From NCBI RefSeq assembly GCF_001545035.1, contig NZ_FCOJ02000005.1:124001-188000 (forward strand): a stretch of 64,000 nt of DNA. The letters run 5' to 3'. This document shows, piece after piece, positions 30,702 to 39,072 of this stretch. Below the pieces are notes generated by a model, which ran no database searches, was not told the origin of the DNA, and saw only the letters and a list, made by a program, of their open reading frames with translations. Both the position numbers and the translations under genes were made by a program. The DNA comes from Caballeronia glebae (GTDB taxonomy: Bacteria; Pseudomonadota; Gammaproteobacteria; Burkholderiales; Burkholderiaceae). Numbering within the stretch: position 1 is the first letter of the stretch; each line of letters starts with the position of its first letter.

Positions 30702-30934
30702 CGTGAAAGCTCCGTACTCCGTGAATGTGATGGGCGTTGCACGCCGCACAGGCAGTCGGAGTGACCGGACTTCGCGACGCGCGGCGCGGGCGAGACGCCC
30801 GCGAGTCCAGTATAGGCCGGCGGCCTTCGCCCGGACGCGCACGCCTTTTATGCCGCCGATAGCGGAATGCGAGACGGATGCTGAAGTACCGGGCGATTGT
30901 TCCGGCGCATTGCACGAGCGATTCAGAGCGCCGA

Positions 30935-30997
30935 AAAGAAAAGGACTTGCGGGTCCGAGGACGAGGCAAGTCCTTAATTCGGCGCGAATTTTAACAC
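30935..30997 (-). terminator. Orphan intrinsic terminator with its own extended -10 upstream of queC
   Basis: On the minus strand a perfect 10-bp stem (AAGGACTTGC/GCAAGTCCTT; plus positions 30942-30951 and 30967-30976, 15-nt loop) is followed by TTTTCTTTTC-like sequence. Just upstream is TGTTAAAAT (30989-30997), an extended -10 box. A start about 7 nt after it would give a transcript of only ~50 nt. No minus-strand gene ends here, so it is either a leader attenuator for queC or a very short RNA. Confidence 0.6.
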
Positions 30998-31156
30998 GGA
31001 GCACGGTTGCTCGCCGAGCTCGGCGCTTTCCGGCGTGTCCTCGGGGCTGGTGCTACGGCCGAGCCGGGTGATTCGGCAATTAATGCCATCATCAGAAGAA
31101 ATAAATCGGCAATTCCGGGGAACTGGCTAAACCCGGCACTCGCCACGCCGATATAC

Positions 31157-31186
31157 ATGTAACAGGATGGCGCATTCTCGTTACAT
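31157..31186. promoter_or_regulatory. Inverted repeat, possible operator
   Basis: ATGTAAC (31157-31163) and GTTACAT (31180-31186) form a perfect 7-bp inverted repeat with 16 nt between arms. It lies about 230 bp upstream of the lipoprotein gene. Both the size and the position would suit a dimeric regulator, but none is identified. Confidence 0.4.
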
Positions 31187-31413
31187 CCACCGGCACCTTT
31201 TACCTTAGCCCGCTGGACAAAGCTTCGCGCCACTTCGAACCCGGTCGAGCCACGGCCGGCCTTAATTCGTAGTTCGAACTTATTTCGACTTTGAGCCCTC
31301 CCGCAGGGTTACGCCGGGCCGTAGGTCCGTTTTCCGATCCGCCCTCGTTCGCGACGCTCCGGAAGCCGTGCCTACTTCACCGACACACAACACTTCGATT
31401 AGTAGTACACACG

Positions 31414-32526
31414 ATGAAAAAATACATTAAGACCAATTCACGCGTCATCGACCCGTTGTATGCACCCAAGGCAGGCCTCATCGCCATTGCAGTCGCGACG
31501 AGCCTGCTGATCGCAGCCTGCGGCGGCGGCGGCAACGACGCCCTCGACACAGCATCGACCGCAGCGGCGGCAAGCCGCAAGACGGCGGCGGCGACCGTGC
31601 CGGCCGTCAGCACGATCTTCTACGGTGCGAACGGCCACAACAACGAAGGCGGCGCCTACGACATCTCCAGTCCGGCGCTGCAACTCTCCCAGTTGCAGGA
31701 TCTCGGCGTGAAGCTGTATCGAAACGAGGTGTACAGCCAGGGCTCGGCCAACAAGCTCGCGGGCATCGCGAAAACGATGGCGGCGGGCGGCGTAACCGTG
31801 TACCCCGTAATGCTGATGAGCATCGACTTCAACAACGAGACCGACGCCTATAACGCCGGTTATCAACTCGGCGTCTGGACGGCCACCGCTTACCACTACC
31901 CGTACTACGAAGTGTCGAACGAACTCGACGCGATGACGCTCACCGGCAACGTGGACGGCGTCTACCCGCAGCAATTCGACAACACGAAGTTCGAGATCGC
32001 GCGCGGCGTGATTCGCGGCATGATCGCCGGCGTGAAGTCGGTCGATACGAGCGGCAAGATCGTCATGGGCGGCGGCACGTGGATGCATTACGGTCTGGAC
32101 CAGATGCTCGCCAACGGCACACAGCCGGACGGCACGACGGGACATCCGGTCGTGAACTGGGACATCACCGCGTGGCACTGGTATTCGGATATGGGCGACA
32201 TCACGAACGCGTGCGGCGGCACGGGTTGCCATGACGTGCTCGCGACGCTGCAGCAACTCGGCAAGCCGATCTGGATCAACGAATTCGGCGTGCGTCCGTG
32301 GCTGGGCTCGGATCAGCAGATCGCGTCCTATCTCGTCGGCAACAAGATGATGGCGGAGTTCGCCGCGGTGGCATCGAAGTACAACATCCAGGCGATCCAG
32401 ACGTACCAACTCTACGACGATCCCGCAAGCGGCGAAGGCGCGTACGGTCTTCTGAAGAACGACGGCAAGACGCAGAAGGCAGCTTACACCGCGTTCAAGA
32501 ACTTCGTCGCGGTCAATCCGAAGTGA
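31414..32526 (+). CDS. Putative glycoside hydrolase-like lipoprotein
   Basis: This 370-residue exported protein has a type II signal peptide: basic start MKKYIKTNSR, a hydrophobic stretch and lipobox IAACG with Cys near residue 34, followed by GGGGND. The mature part looks like a (beta/alpha)8 glycosidase of clan A: YYEVSNELDAM (Asn-Glu, candidate acid/base, near 170) and IWINEFGVRPW (second Glu, candidate nucleophile, near 290), with WHWYSDMGD between. I cannot assign a GH family (39-like or 5-like are possible), and activity is unproven. No polysaccharide genes are adjacent. No good Shine-Dalgarno site precedes the ATG, but the lipoprotein signal fixes the start. Confidence 0.75.
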   Translation: MKKYIKTNSRVIDPLYAPKAGLIAIAVATSLLIAACGGGGNDALDTASTAAAASRKTAAATVPAVSTIFYGANGHNNEGGAYDISSPALQLSQLQDLGVKLYRNEVYSQGSANKLAGIAKTMAAGGVTVYPVMLMSIDFNNETDAYNAGYQLGVWTATAYHYPYYEVSNELDAMTLTGNVDGVYPQQFDNTKFEIARGVIRGMIAGVKSVDTSGKIVMGGGTWMHYGLDQMLANGTQPDGTTGHPVVNWDITAWHWYSDMGDITNACGGTGCHDVLATLQQLGKPIWINEFGVRPWLGSDQQIASYLVGNKMMAEFAAVASKYNIQAIQTYQLYDDPASGEGAYGLLKNDGKTQKAAYTAFKNFVAVNPK

Positions 32527-32545
32527 GCGTCGGGTAGCTGAAAAG

Positions 32546-32580
32546 AACGCGCGGTCGGCTTGCACGAACTGCGCGTTTTC
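32546..32580 (+). terminator. Intrinsic terminator of the lipoprotein gene
   Basis: A stem of about 10 bp with one G-T wobble (AACGCGCGGT 32546-32555, ACTGCGCGTT 32568-32577) is followed by TTC, 20 bp after the stop codon. Confidence 0.6.
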
Positions 32581-32594
32581 TTATGCGGAAATTG

Positions 32595-32625
32595 AAAAAG
32601 CCCGAGAGCGATAACACTCTCGGGC
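32595..32625 (-). terminator. Intrinsic terminator of tRNA-Phe
   Basis: A perfect 9-bp stem (GCCCGAGAG 32600-32608, CTCTCGGGC 32617-32625) is followed on the minus strand by TTTTTC. It starts 12 bp past the tRNA 3' end. Confidence 0.92.
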
Positions 32626-32636
32626 TTCTTGCATTC

Positions 32637-32712
32637 TGGTGGCCTGGGACGGAATCGAACCATCGACACGCGGATTTTCAATCCGCTGCTCTACCAACTG
32701 AGCTACCGGGCC
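32637..32712 (-). tRNA. tRNA-Phe (anticodon GAA)
   Basis: A 76-nt cloverleaf read on the minus strand, including encoded CCA. The D stem is GCTC/GAGC, the anticodon stem GCGGA/TCCGC encloses TTGAAAA (anticodon GAA), and the T arm has GTTCGATTC. The acceptor stem is GGCCCGG against CCAGGCC, which leaves a C-A mismatch at position 5-68; the T stem has a T-G wobble. Confidence 0.97.
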
Positions 32713-32726
32713 AACGAAGAGGTGAA

Positions 32727-32755
32727 ACTATAGCAGAGACTATCGCGCCCCTCAA
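32727..32755 (-). promoter_or_regulatory. Promoter of tRNA-Phe
   Basis: On the minus strand TTGAGG (plus 32750-32755) and TATAGT (plus 32727-32732) are separated by exactly 17 bp. The -10 lies 14 bp upstream of the tRNA 5' end. Confidence 0.8.
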
Positions 32756-32795
32756 GTCCCTTTGCGCATTTTTCTAAAAATGCTCACGACCATGC

Positions 32796-33506
32796 TCAAA
32801 CGTCATTCTTGTTCTTTCCGAGATCGACGCCTAGCTGCTTCAACTTGCGATACAGGTGCGTGCGCTCCAGTCCCGTCTTCTCGGCGACGCGCGTCATGCT
32901 GCCGTTCTCGCGCGCCAGGTGATATTCGAAGTACGCGCGCTCGAACGCGTCGCGTGCGTCGCGCAACGGAATATCGAACGAGATGGATGCCGTCTGCCCC
33001 GTCTGGTTCTGCATTGCGCCGCTCGCCGCCGCATCGTTCGATGCGTTCAGCGCCGACGCCGTCGGCAACGCTGCCGCGACAGGCACGCCCGATGCGCTCG
33101 CGCTCGACGGAGGCTTCGCCGCCGCCGCTGGCGCCGCGGCCGAGCCGTGCGCGAGGCCCTGCTCGACTGCCTTCAGCAGCTTCTGCAGCGCGATCGGCTT
33201 TTCGAGGAAGTTGAGCGCGCCGATCTTCGTTGCCTCGACAGCCGTGTCGATGGTCGCGTGCCCCGACATCATGATGACCGGCATCGTGAGCTTGCCCTGC
33301 GCGGCCCATTCCTTGAGCAGGGTGACGCCGTCGGTGTCGGGCATCCAGATGTCGAGCAAAACGAGATCGGGCGTTTGCCGTAGACGGTAGTCGCGCGCGA
33401 ACTGCGCGTTTTCCGCCACATCCACAACATGGCCTTCGTCGCTCAGGATCTCGGAGAGCAGTTCCCGGATCCCCATTTCATCGTCTACCACCAGGATGGT
33501 TGCCAT
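32796..33506 (-). CDS. NtrX-like response regulator lacking the AAA+ domain
   Basis: This 236-residue regulator has a receiver domain (residues 3-118: DDE near 8, phospho-Asp53 in VLLDIWMPD, Lys in LEKPI near 103). An Ala/Pro/Ser-rich linker (about 122-170) and a C-terminal Fis-type helix-turn-helix (MTRVAEKTGLERTHLYRKLK) follow. Typical NtrX has a central sigma-54 AAA+ ATPase, and none is present. It should bind DNA but cannot remodel sigma-54 polymerase. The gene begins directly after the stop of the NtrY-like kinase, so the two form a pair. Confidence 0.92.
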   Translation of the reverse strand: MATILVVDDEMGIRELLSEILSDEGHVVDVAENAQFARDYRLRQTPDLVLLDIWMPDTDGVTLLKEWAAQGKLTMPVIMMSGHATIDTAVEATKIGALNFLEKPIALQKLLKAVEQGLAHGSAAAPAAAAKPPSSASASGVPVAAALPTASALNASNDAAASGAMQNQTGQTASISFDIPLRDARDAFERAYFEYHLARENGSMTRVAEKTGLERTHLYRKLKQLGVDLGKNKNDV

Positions 33507-35921
33507 TTACGCTGCCCTTGTCTGCACTGTTGCTTTTGTCGTTCCCTGATTCGCTGCCGTACCCGCGCCGGGCGCTGCGGTATCGTCCGCGAGTTGTAGA
33601 AACAGAATCGATATCTGCGCGCCTTCGATCACATCCGCTGTTTTCGAGCGGTTGCGTATGTCGATGCGCGCGCCGTGCTCGTCGACGATCTTCTTCACGG
33701 TTGCAAGTCCCAGACCCGTGCCTTTCGCTTTCGTCGTCACGTAAGGCTCGAAAGCACGCGAAAGAATACGCGCCGGAAAGCCCGAGCCGTTGTCCGACAC
33801 AGTCAGGCGAACCGCGACACGCGCATGACCCGAAGCATCGGGCTCGCCATATTCTACTGTCCTCGTTTCGAGCAGCACACGCGGCTCCGCGACTTCGGCC
33901 ACCGCATCCTGCGCGTTCTGCAGCAGGTTATGGATAACCTGGCGGATCTGCGTCGCATCGCCGCGGATCACCGGCAGCTTCGCGAGATCGATCTTGATCG
34001 GAGTCTTGCCGTCTTCTACGCCGTACAACGTCAGCACTTCCGCGACGAGATCGTTCAGTTGCAGATGGCCGAGCACCGCGGGCGGCGTGCGCGCGTATTC
34101 GCGGAAGTCGTCGACCATCTGCTTCATTGCCTGCACCTGATTGACGATGGTTGTCGATGCGCGCTTGAGCACGTCCGCATCCGCCGGCGCGAGTTTATCG
34201 GCGAGCTTCATCTGCAGGCGCTCCGCGGAAAGCTGAATGGGCGTGAGCGGATTCTTGATCTCGTGCGCGAGACGTCGCGCGACTTCGCCCCACGCGACCG
34301 AACGCTGCGCGGAGATCACATCGGAGATATCGTCGAACACGACGACATAGCCGGTCGTTTCGGCGTCCTCGGTGTCGCTCTCGGTGAAGCTCAGCAATTG
34401 CGTGCCGCGCACGAGCAGCGTGAGCGGCTCGCTCTCGCCCGGCACCGTCACCGCGACCTGCTGCTGCCAGTGGCCGCGATCGCCGATCGGATGATCGCTG
34501 CCGACCGCCGCCGCATCGCGCTCGGCGAAGGCTTTTCTGACCATCGTGCCGAACTCGGCGAGGACATCGATCTGGTCGAGCGAATGATTGAGCAACGCGG
34601 CGAACGGCTGACGGAAGATGCGCTCCGCGCCGCGATTCGCGGTGGAAAGACGGAACTGCCGGTCGAACACGAACACGCCCGCCGTCAGATTCGCGAGAAT
34701 GCTTTCGAGATACGCCTTCGAATGCTCCAGCGCTATGCGATTGTTCTCCACCGCCGCGCGCGCCTCGGAAAGCTGGCGCGTCATGGCGTTGAAGGACTGC
34801 GTGAGAAAGCCGAGTTCATCGCGCGAATTGATTTCGCGCTTGGGCGTGTAGTCGCCTTCGGCCACCTCCTTCGTGCCTTGCGCGAGCAGGAACAACGGCC
34901 GCGCGAGCTGATTGCCGAGCGCGAGCGCGAGCATCATCGCGATGAAGGTCGCGAGAAAGAGCGCGAGCGTCAGCGTACCGATATACATCTTGCGCAAACC
35001 CGTGCGCCCGAGCCGCTTCTCCTGATATTCGCGATACGCGCGCTGCACGGCATCGGCGTTGCGCGCGAGTTCCTGACTCACGGGCTGCTCAAGCTGCAGG
35101 AAACGGTCGACGTGCTGGAATTCCGTGGTCGTCGTCGGATCGGGAATCTTCGTGAGCACCCGTAATCGCAACGCGCCCTTCGGCCCGTTCGATTTCGGAT
35201 CGCCGTCGATCTCGCCTTCGATCGCGCCATACGGATGATCCTGCGCCTCCCGCAGCATCGTGCCGGTCGGCTCGTTGGCCGGCAGAAGCGCATAGTAGTT
35301 GGCCGACGCCTGCGCGACCGTGCGAAGTCCCGGCACACGCTGCGAACTGTTGTTCGACGCGAGATCCTCACGGTTGTATTGATCGCGCGGCCGCTCGAAC
35401 ACGACCGCGTCCTGCACGCCGTATTGATCGCGCAGGCGCAGGAGCGACAGCGTGAGACTTGACTGATCGGCGCTTGCGAGCTGATCGCTCATCTGCCGGC
35501 CGCGATTCTTGAAATCGGCGAGCGAGCTTTCGAGCATGCCGCGCCCGAGCGTCAGACCCGAGGTGAGCGCGGTTTCGACATTCACGTCGAACCAGGACTC
35601 GATGCTGCGCGACACGAACTGATACGAAACCACATAGATGATCCCGCCCGGCACCACGCCCACGAGCGCGAAGATGAATGCGAGCTTGGCGAGCAGTCGC
35701 GTGCCGAAGCGCCCCTGCCTCACCCTCGTCACGATGATGATGAACAGGCCGATGACGATCAGCATGAAGACCAGCGCCACCGCGACGTTCGCCGCGTAAA
35801 GCCAGCCGTAATAGCGGTCGAAGAACTCGGTGTTCGCACTGGCGAGCGCGAGCATCACGAGCAGCACGACTGCCGTGAGCGCCACCGTGGAGACCAGCAA
35901 GCGGACGACGAAACTCTTCAT
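33507..35921 (-). CDS. NtrY-like sensor histidine kinase
   Basis: This 804-residue membrane kinase probably phosphorylates the next gene's NtrX-like product. There are about three N-terminal membrane segments (residues 5-28, 40-65, 75-105) and a large extracytoplasmic segment. A further helix near 335 comes next, then HAMP (LARPLFLLAQGTKEVAEGDY), PAS (FVFDRQFRLSTANRGAERIF) and HisKA with ARRLAHEIKNPLTP. The ATPase has HNLLQNAQDAV, VSDNGSGFP and GTGLGLATVKK. The ATG reading MKSFVV was chosen over a GTG 11 codons upstream. NtrY-NtrX pairs are linked to nitrogen or redox/envelope control; the signal here is unknown. Confidence 0.93.
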   Translation of the reverse strand: MKSFVVRLLVSTVALTAVVLLVMLALASANTEFFDRYYGWLYAANVAVALVFMLIVIGLFIIIVTRVRQGRFGTRLLAKLAFIFALVGVVPGGIIYVVSYQFVSRSIESWFDVNVETALTSGLTLGRGMLESSLADFKNRGRQMSDQLASADQSSLTLSLLRLRDQYGVQDAVVFERPRDQYNREDLASNNSSQRVPGLRTVAQASANYYALLPANEPTGTMLREAQDHPYGAIEGEIDGDPKSNGPKGALRLRVLTKIPDPTTTTEFQHVDRFLQLEQPVSQELARNADAVQRAYREYQEKRLGRTGLRKMYIGTLTLALFLATFIAMMLALALGNQLARPLFLLAQGTKEVAEGDYTPKREINSRDELGFLTQSFNAMTRQLSEARAAVENNRIALEHSKAYLESILANLTAGVFVFDRQFRLSTANRGAERIFRQPFAALLNHSLDQIDVLAEFGTMVRKAFAERDAAAVGSDHPIGDRGHWQQQVAVTVPGESEPLTLLVRGTQLLSFTESDTEDAETTGYVVVFDDISDVISAQRSVAWGEVARRLAHEIKNPLTPIQLSAERLQMKLADKLAPADADVLKRASTTIVNQVQAMKQMVDDFREYARTPPAVLGHLQLNDLVAEVLTLYGVEDGKTPIKIDLAKLPVIRGDATQIRQVIHNLLQNAQDAVAEVAEPRVLLETRTVEYGEPDASGHARVAVRLTVSDNGSGFPARILSRAFEPYVTTKAKGTGLGLATVKKIVDEHGARIDIRNRSKTADVIEGAQISILFLQLADDTAAPGAGTAANQGTTKATVQTRAA

Positions 35922-35943
35922 GTCCGTGCGGCCGCGTCGAAAT

Positions 35944-36540
35944 CTATTTCGCACGTTCCGCCGCCGTAAAATTAAAGCGCTTCCAATCCGAGGAAAGGTT
36001 CCAGTCGCGATTGTTCACCGCGTCGATCTGGAACGGCTTGGGCATCAATGCGATGTCGAGTTGCATGCGCACCGATGCGGTATAGGTTTCGCCGCCATGC
36101 ACCTGATTCCGGTCGATGACATGCCACGAGGTCACGTGCCTGATGACCGCGAGCGCCTCGTTCAGCGATGAAAAACGCAACTGCAGGCCGCCCGTCGATA
36201 CGCGATATTCGTTCGTGAGCGGCTGATAGGAAAGACGGATGCTCTGCGACACGTTGACCGGCTCTTCATCGAACCAGTACCAGCGCGGCCTCGACAGATT
36301 GAAATCGACCGTGAAATAGAGCGGCACGCTGCGGTTCACGGCATCTTCGAGGCTGTTGTTCAGGTCGAAGTCGAAATGCGCGTCGAGACTCCAGCCGGCA
36401 TTGTCCGCTTGCAGCGACGCGCGCTGCACGGAGATCGTCTCGGCAAACGCGGGGTTGGCCGCGGCGAACGTCAGCCAGAGCGTTAGCGCAGTCCAGATGA
36501 CGGCCGCGAGCCGAAGCGGAAAAAAGCGTTTGATCGTCAC
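35944..36540 (-). CDS. DUF4390-family secreted protein
   Basis: This 198-residue protein has a signal peptide (cleavage probable after AFA, residue ~32) and a beta-rich body with SVPLYFTVDFNLSRPRWYWFDE, matching DUF4390, a family found in betaproteobacteria next to ntrY-like genes. Function unknown; periplasmic location is predicted. The start is a GTG that overlaps the rsmB stop (GTGA), and the NtrY-like gene begins 22 bp after its stop, so rsmB, this gene, the kinase and the regulator form one operon. Confidence 0.88.
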   Translation of the reverse strand: MTIKRFFPLRLAAVIWTALTLWLTFAAANPAFAETISVQRASLQADNAGWSLDAHFDFDLNNSLEDAVNRSVPLYFTVDFNLSRPRWYWFDEEPVNVSQSIRLSYQPLTNEYRVSTGGLQLRFSSLNEALAVIRHVTSWHVIDRNQVHGGETYTASVRMQLDIALMPKPFQIDAVNNRDWNLSSDWKRFNFTAAERAK

Positions 36541-37955
36541 CGTTTCTGAAAGCGCGCGTAGAAGAATCCGTCGTGGTCCGCGAAGGTTTCCGCGTCCCGA
36601 TGAGGGCTCGCGAGATTTGTACCGTCCGGTGAGTCTTGCGCCGCGCCCGCGTTCGCGCGCGCCGCTGTCGGCAACAATTGCCCCGGCGCGTCCAATCGTA
36701 CCGCATCTTCATGTGCGGTTCCAAACCAGCGGGCCTGCTCTTCGCCCTCCTCGGGAAAGATGGAACACGTCACGTAAAGCAACTCGCCGCCCTTCGCGAC
36801 GAGCGGCCACAGCGCGCTCGCGATGCGCCGCTGCTCGGCGACGAGCGCCTCGATGTCCGATGCGCGCCGCAGCCAGCGGATATCCGGATGACGCCGCACG
36901 ATGCCCGACGCCGAGCACGGCACGTCCGCGAGAATGCGATCGAAGCTCGTGCCGTCGAACCATTGCGCGGGATCGCCCGCGTCGCCCACTTTGATTTGCG
37001 CGTCGAGTTTCAGGCGCCGCAGATTCTGTCCAATGAGCCCCGAGCGCTCGGCGTCGCTTTCGAGCGCGATCAGATCGACGTTCGCGAGTTCGAGAATGTG
37101 GCCCGTTTTGCCGCCCGGCGCGGCGCACGCGTCGAGCACGCGCATGCCGTCTTTCACGTCGAGCAATTGCACGGCGAGTTGCGCGCCGGCGTCCTGCACC
37201 GAGACGACGCCTTCGTCGAAACCCGGAATGCGATCGACGGGCATCGGCGTTTTCAGGCGCACCGCATGCAGACCCGCGGCTTCGGCTTCGATATGCGCTT
37301 CCGCGAGGCGCGCGAGATATTCGTCGACGGTTGCGTGCCGTGCATTCACACGCAGCGTAAGCGGACCCTGCGCGTTGCCCGCTTCGAGGACGCGCTCCCA
37401 TGCATCGGGCTGGCCGCGCTTCACCGCGTCGATCCACCATCGCGGATAGTTCCAGCGCGCGACGGGATCGTTACGCGCTTCGCCGACGAGCGTGTCGCGC
37501 TCGCGCAGGAAATTGCGCAGCACCGCGTTCACGAGGCCCTTCGCGAACGCGAATTCACGGCGCGCGGCGATCGCGCTCACCGCCTGATCGACCACGGTGA
37601 AGGGCGCGTAAGCGGCGTGCGCTTCGTCGTCGGTCAACAGCGTGAACGCGCAGACGAGCACGTTCGCCACGTGCGGCGGCGGCGCCTTCTTCACGAGCTT
37701 GTGCAGGAGCGCGTCGGCGAGCGCGAGACGGCGCATCGCGCGAGACGCGATGTCCTGCACCGCGCCGCGCGCCGTCGGTTGCTTCGCCGACGCGATGACC
37801 GTCTGCAACGCCGCTGGAAGCGCGGAACCCGCGCGCACCGCGCCGACGGCATGGGCCGCGCAGTCGAGCGCGAACGCCAGCGAGTCGGGCGCGAGATGCA
37901 GTGCGTCCAGACGGGAATGCGCGGCGGCGGGCCGGCGGGATGGCTTGTCGGTCAT
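36537..37955 (-). CDS. rsmB: 16S rRNA (cytosine(967)-C(5))-methyltransferase RsmB
   Basis: This 472-residue enzyme methylates C967 of 16S rRNA. It has an N-terminal NusB-like RNA-binding domain (about 25-165) and a SAM-dependent methyltransferase domain: VLDACAAPGGKTGHILE near 278, LADVPCSASGIVRRHPD near 350 and the catalytic Cys in YVTCSIFPEEGE near 405. The ATG reading MTDKPSRR was taken; the frame is open 47 codons upstream but that stretch crosses the terminator of htpX. Confidence 0.95.
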   Translation of the reverse strand: MTDKPSRRPAAAHSRLDALHLAPDSLAFALDCAAHAVGAVRAGSALPAALQTVIASAKQPTARGAVQDIASRAMRRLALADALLHKLVKKAPPPHVANVLVCAFTLLTDDEAHAAYAPFTVVDQAVSAIAARREFAFAKGLVNAVLRNFLRERDTLVGEARNDPVARWNYPRWWIDAVKRGQPDAWERVLEAGNAQGPLTLRVNARHATVDEYLARLAEAHIEAEAAGLHAVRLKTPMPVDRIPGFDEGVVSVQDAGAQLAVQLLDVKDGMRVLDACAAPGGKTGHILELANVDLIALESDAERSGLIGQNLRRLKLDAQIKVGDAGDPAQWFDGTSFDRILADVPCSASGIVRRHPDIRWLRRASDIEALVAEQRRIASALWPLVAKGGELLYVTCSIFPEEGEEQARWFGTAHEDAVRLDAPGQLLPTAARANAGAAQDSPDGTNLASPHRDAETFADHDGFFYARFQKR

Positions 37956-38054
37956 GGCGAAACGGGAACGGTCGAACGGCAGGCGGAGCGCTTGCGCGAA
38001 CGGGGATTGTAACTTGCGCAGATCGCGCACCCTGACGGGCGGCCGAGAGCGAAG

Positions 38055-38085
38055 AAAAAGGCCGTTCCGGCGAACCGGAACGGCC
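38055..38085 (-). terminator. Intrinsic terminator of htpX
   Basis: An 11-bp perfect stem (GGCCGTTCCGG 38060-38070, CCGGAACGGCC 38075-38085) with a tetraloop is followed on the minus strand by TTTTTC. It separates htpX from rsmB. Confidence 0.93.
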
Positions 38086-38106
38086 TTCGTTACCACATCA
38101 AAAGTT

Positions 38107-38961
38107 TCAGAAGCGGCCGTTGCGCGCCATCTCCATTAGCCGCGCGACGCGCTCTTCCGTTGCCGGGTGCGTCGAGAACAGGTTCGCGATGCCGCCGCCC
38201 GACAGCGGATTCATGATCATCATCTGCGCGGTCGCCGGGTGCGCTTCGGCCGTCGGGAACGGCACGCCGGAAGCGTACGCGTGGATCTTTTCGAGCGCGC
38301 TCGCGAGCGCTTGCGGATCGCCCGAAATTTCCGCGCCGCCGCGATCGGCCTCGAATTCGCGCGCGCGGGAAATCGCCATCTGGATCAGCGCGCCCGCGAT
38401 GGGCGCGAGAATCGCCACCAGAATGCTCGCGATCGGATTCGACGGGCGGCCTTCGTCGTCGCGCCCGCCGAAGAACATCGCGAAGTTGGCGAGCGCGGAG
38501 ATCGCGCCGGCCATGGTCGCGGAGATCGTCGAGATCAGGATGTCGCGGTGCTTCACGTGCGCCAGTTCGTGCGCCATCACGCCGCGCATTTCGCGCTCGG
38601 AGAGCACGCGCAGGATGCCCGTGGTCGCCGCGACCGCCGCGTGCTCGGGATTGCGCCCCGTGGCGAAGGCGTTCGGCGCGTCTTCGTTGATCAGATAAAC
38701 GCGGGGCATCGGCAACTGGGCGCGCGTGGAAAGCTCGCGCACCATGCGATAAAACTGCGGCGCGGTGGTCTCGTCGACTTCCTGCGCGTTGTACATGCGC
38801 AGGACCATCTTGTCCGAGAACCAGTACGAAAAGAAATTCATGCCGAGCGCGACAATCAGCGCGAGCATCATGCCCTTCGATCCGCCGATCATTCCGCCGA
38901 TCACGACAAAGAGGGCCGTGATCGCAGCCATCAGCATCGCGGTTTTGACCCAGTTGAACAT
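38107..38961 (-). CDS. htpX: Protease HtpX
   Basis: This 284-residue inner membrane M48 protease degrades misfolded membrane proteins and is part of the envelope heat-shock response in E. coli. Two N-terminal helices (about 5-55) precede the zinc motif HELAH (in [14 protein letters not shown], near 130); two more hydrophobic segments follow, and the third ligand Glu is in [12 protein letters not shown] near 205. The ATG follows AGGAG by 8 nt, correcting a longer open frame. Confidence 0.95.
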   Translation of the reverse strand: MFNWVKTAMLMAAITALFVVIGGMIGGSKGMMLALIVALGMNFFSYWFSDKMVLRMYNAQEVDETTAPQFYRMVRELSTRAQLPMPRVYLINEDAPNAFATGRNPEHAAVAATTGILRVLSEREMRGVMAHELAHVKHRDILISTISATMAGAISALANFAMFFGGRDDEGRPSNPIASILVAILAPIAGALIQMAISRAREFEADRGGAEISGDPQALASALEKIHAYASGVPFPTAEAHPATAQMMIMNPLSGGGIANLFSTHPATEERVARLMEMARNGRF

Positions 38962-39072
38962 GTCCGGAGCTCCTCTCCCTGATTGCAATGCGCGAAGTGC
39001 GCGGTGACAACGATTGTAAGCAAAATGTTAGATAGAGGCGACCGGCAATAATTCAATCCGCGACAGCGCGAT

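Larger units (their letters stand above)
30702..31413. other. Long divergent intergenic region between queC and the lipoprotein gene
   Basis: About 710 bp. On the minus strand a -10-like TATACT (plus AGTATA, 30809-30814) lies 108 bp before queC, and a perfect hairpin (GCGGGCG/CGCCCGC, 30786-30802) falls in the leader. Further up is an orphan promoter-terminator unit (30935-30997). On the plus side an inverted repeat (31157-31186) lies upstream of the lipoprotein gene. I see no convincing protein-coding frame here. Confidence 0.5.

Noticed and set aside
30702-30997. preQ1 riboswitch upstream of queC
   Set aside because: No C-rich loop and A-rich tail of the preQ1-I type could be found; only a terminator and simple hairpins are visible.
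30142-31004. Extension of queC by about 100 N-terminal codons
   Set aside because: The upstream part crosses the orphan terminator and lacks protein-like composition; a GTG with a good GGAG site gives the normal QueC N-terminus.
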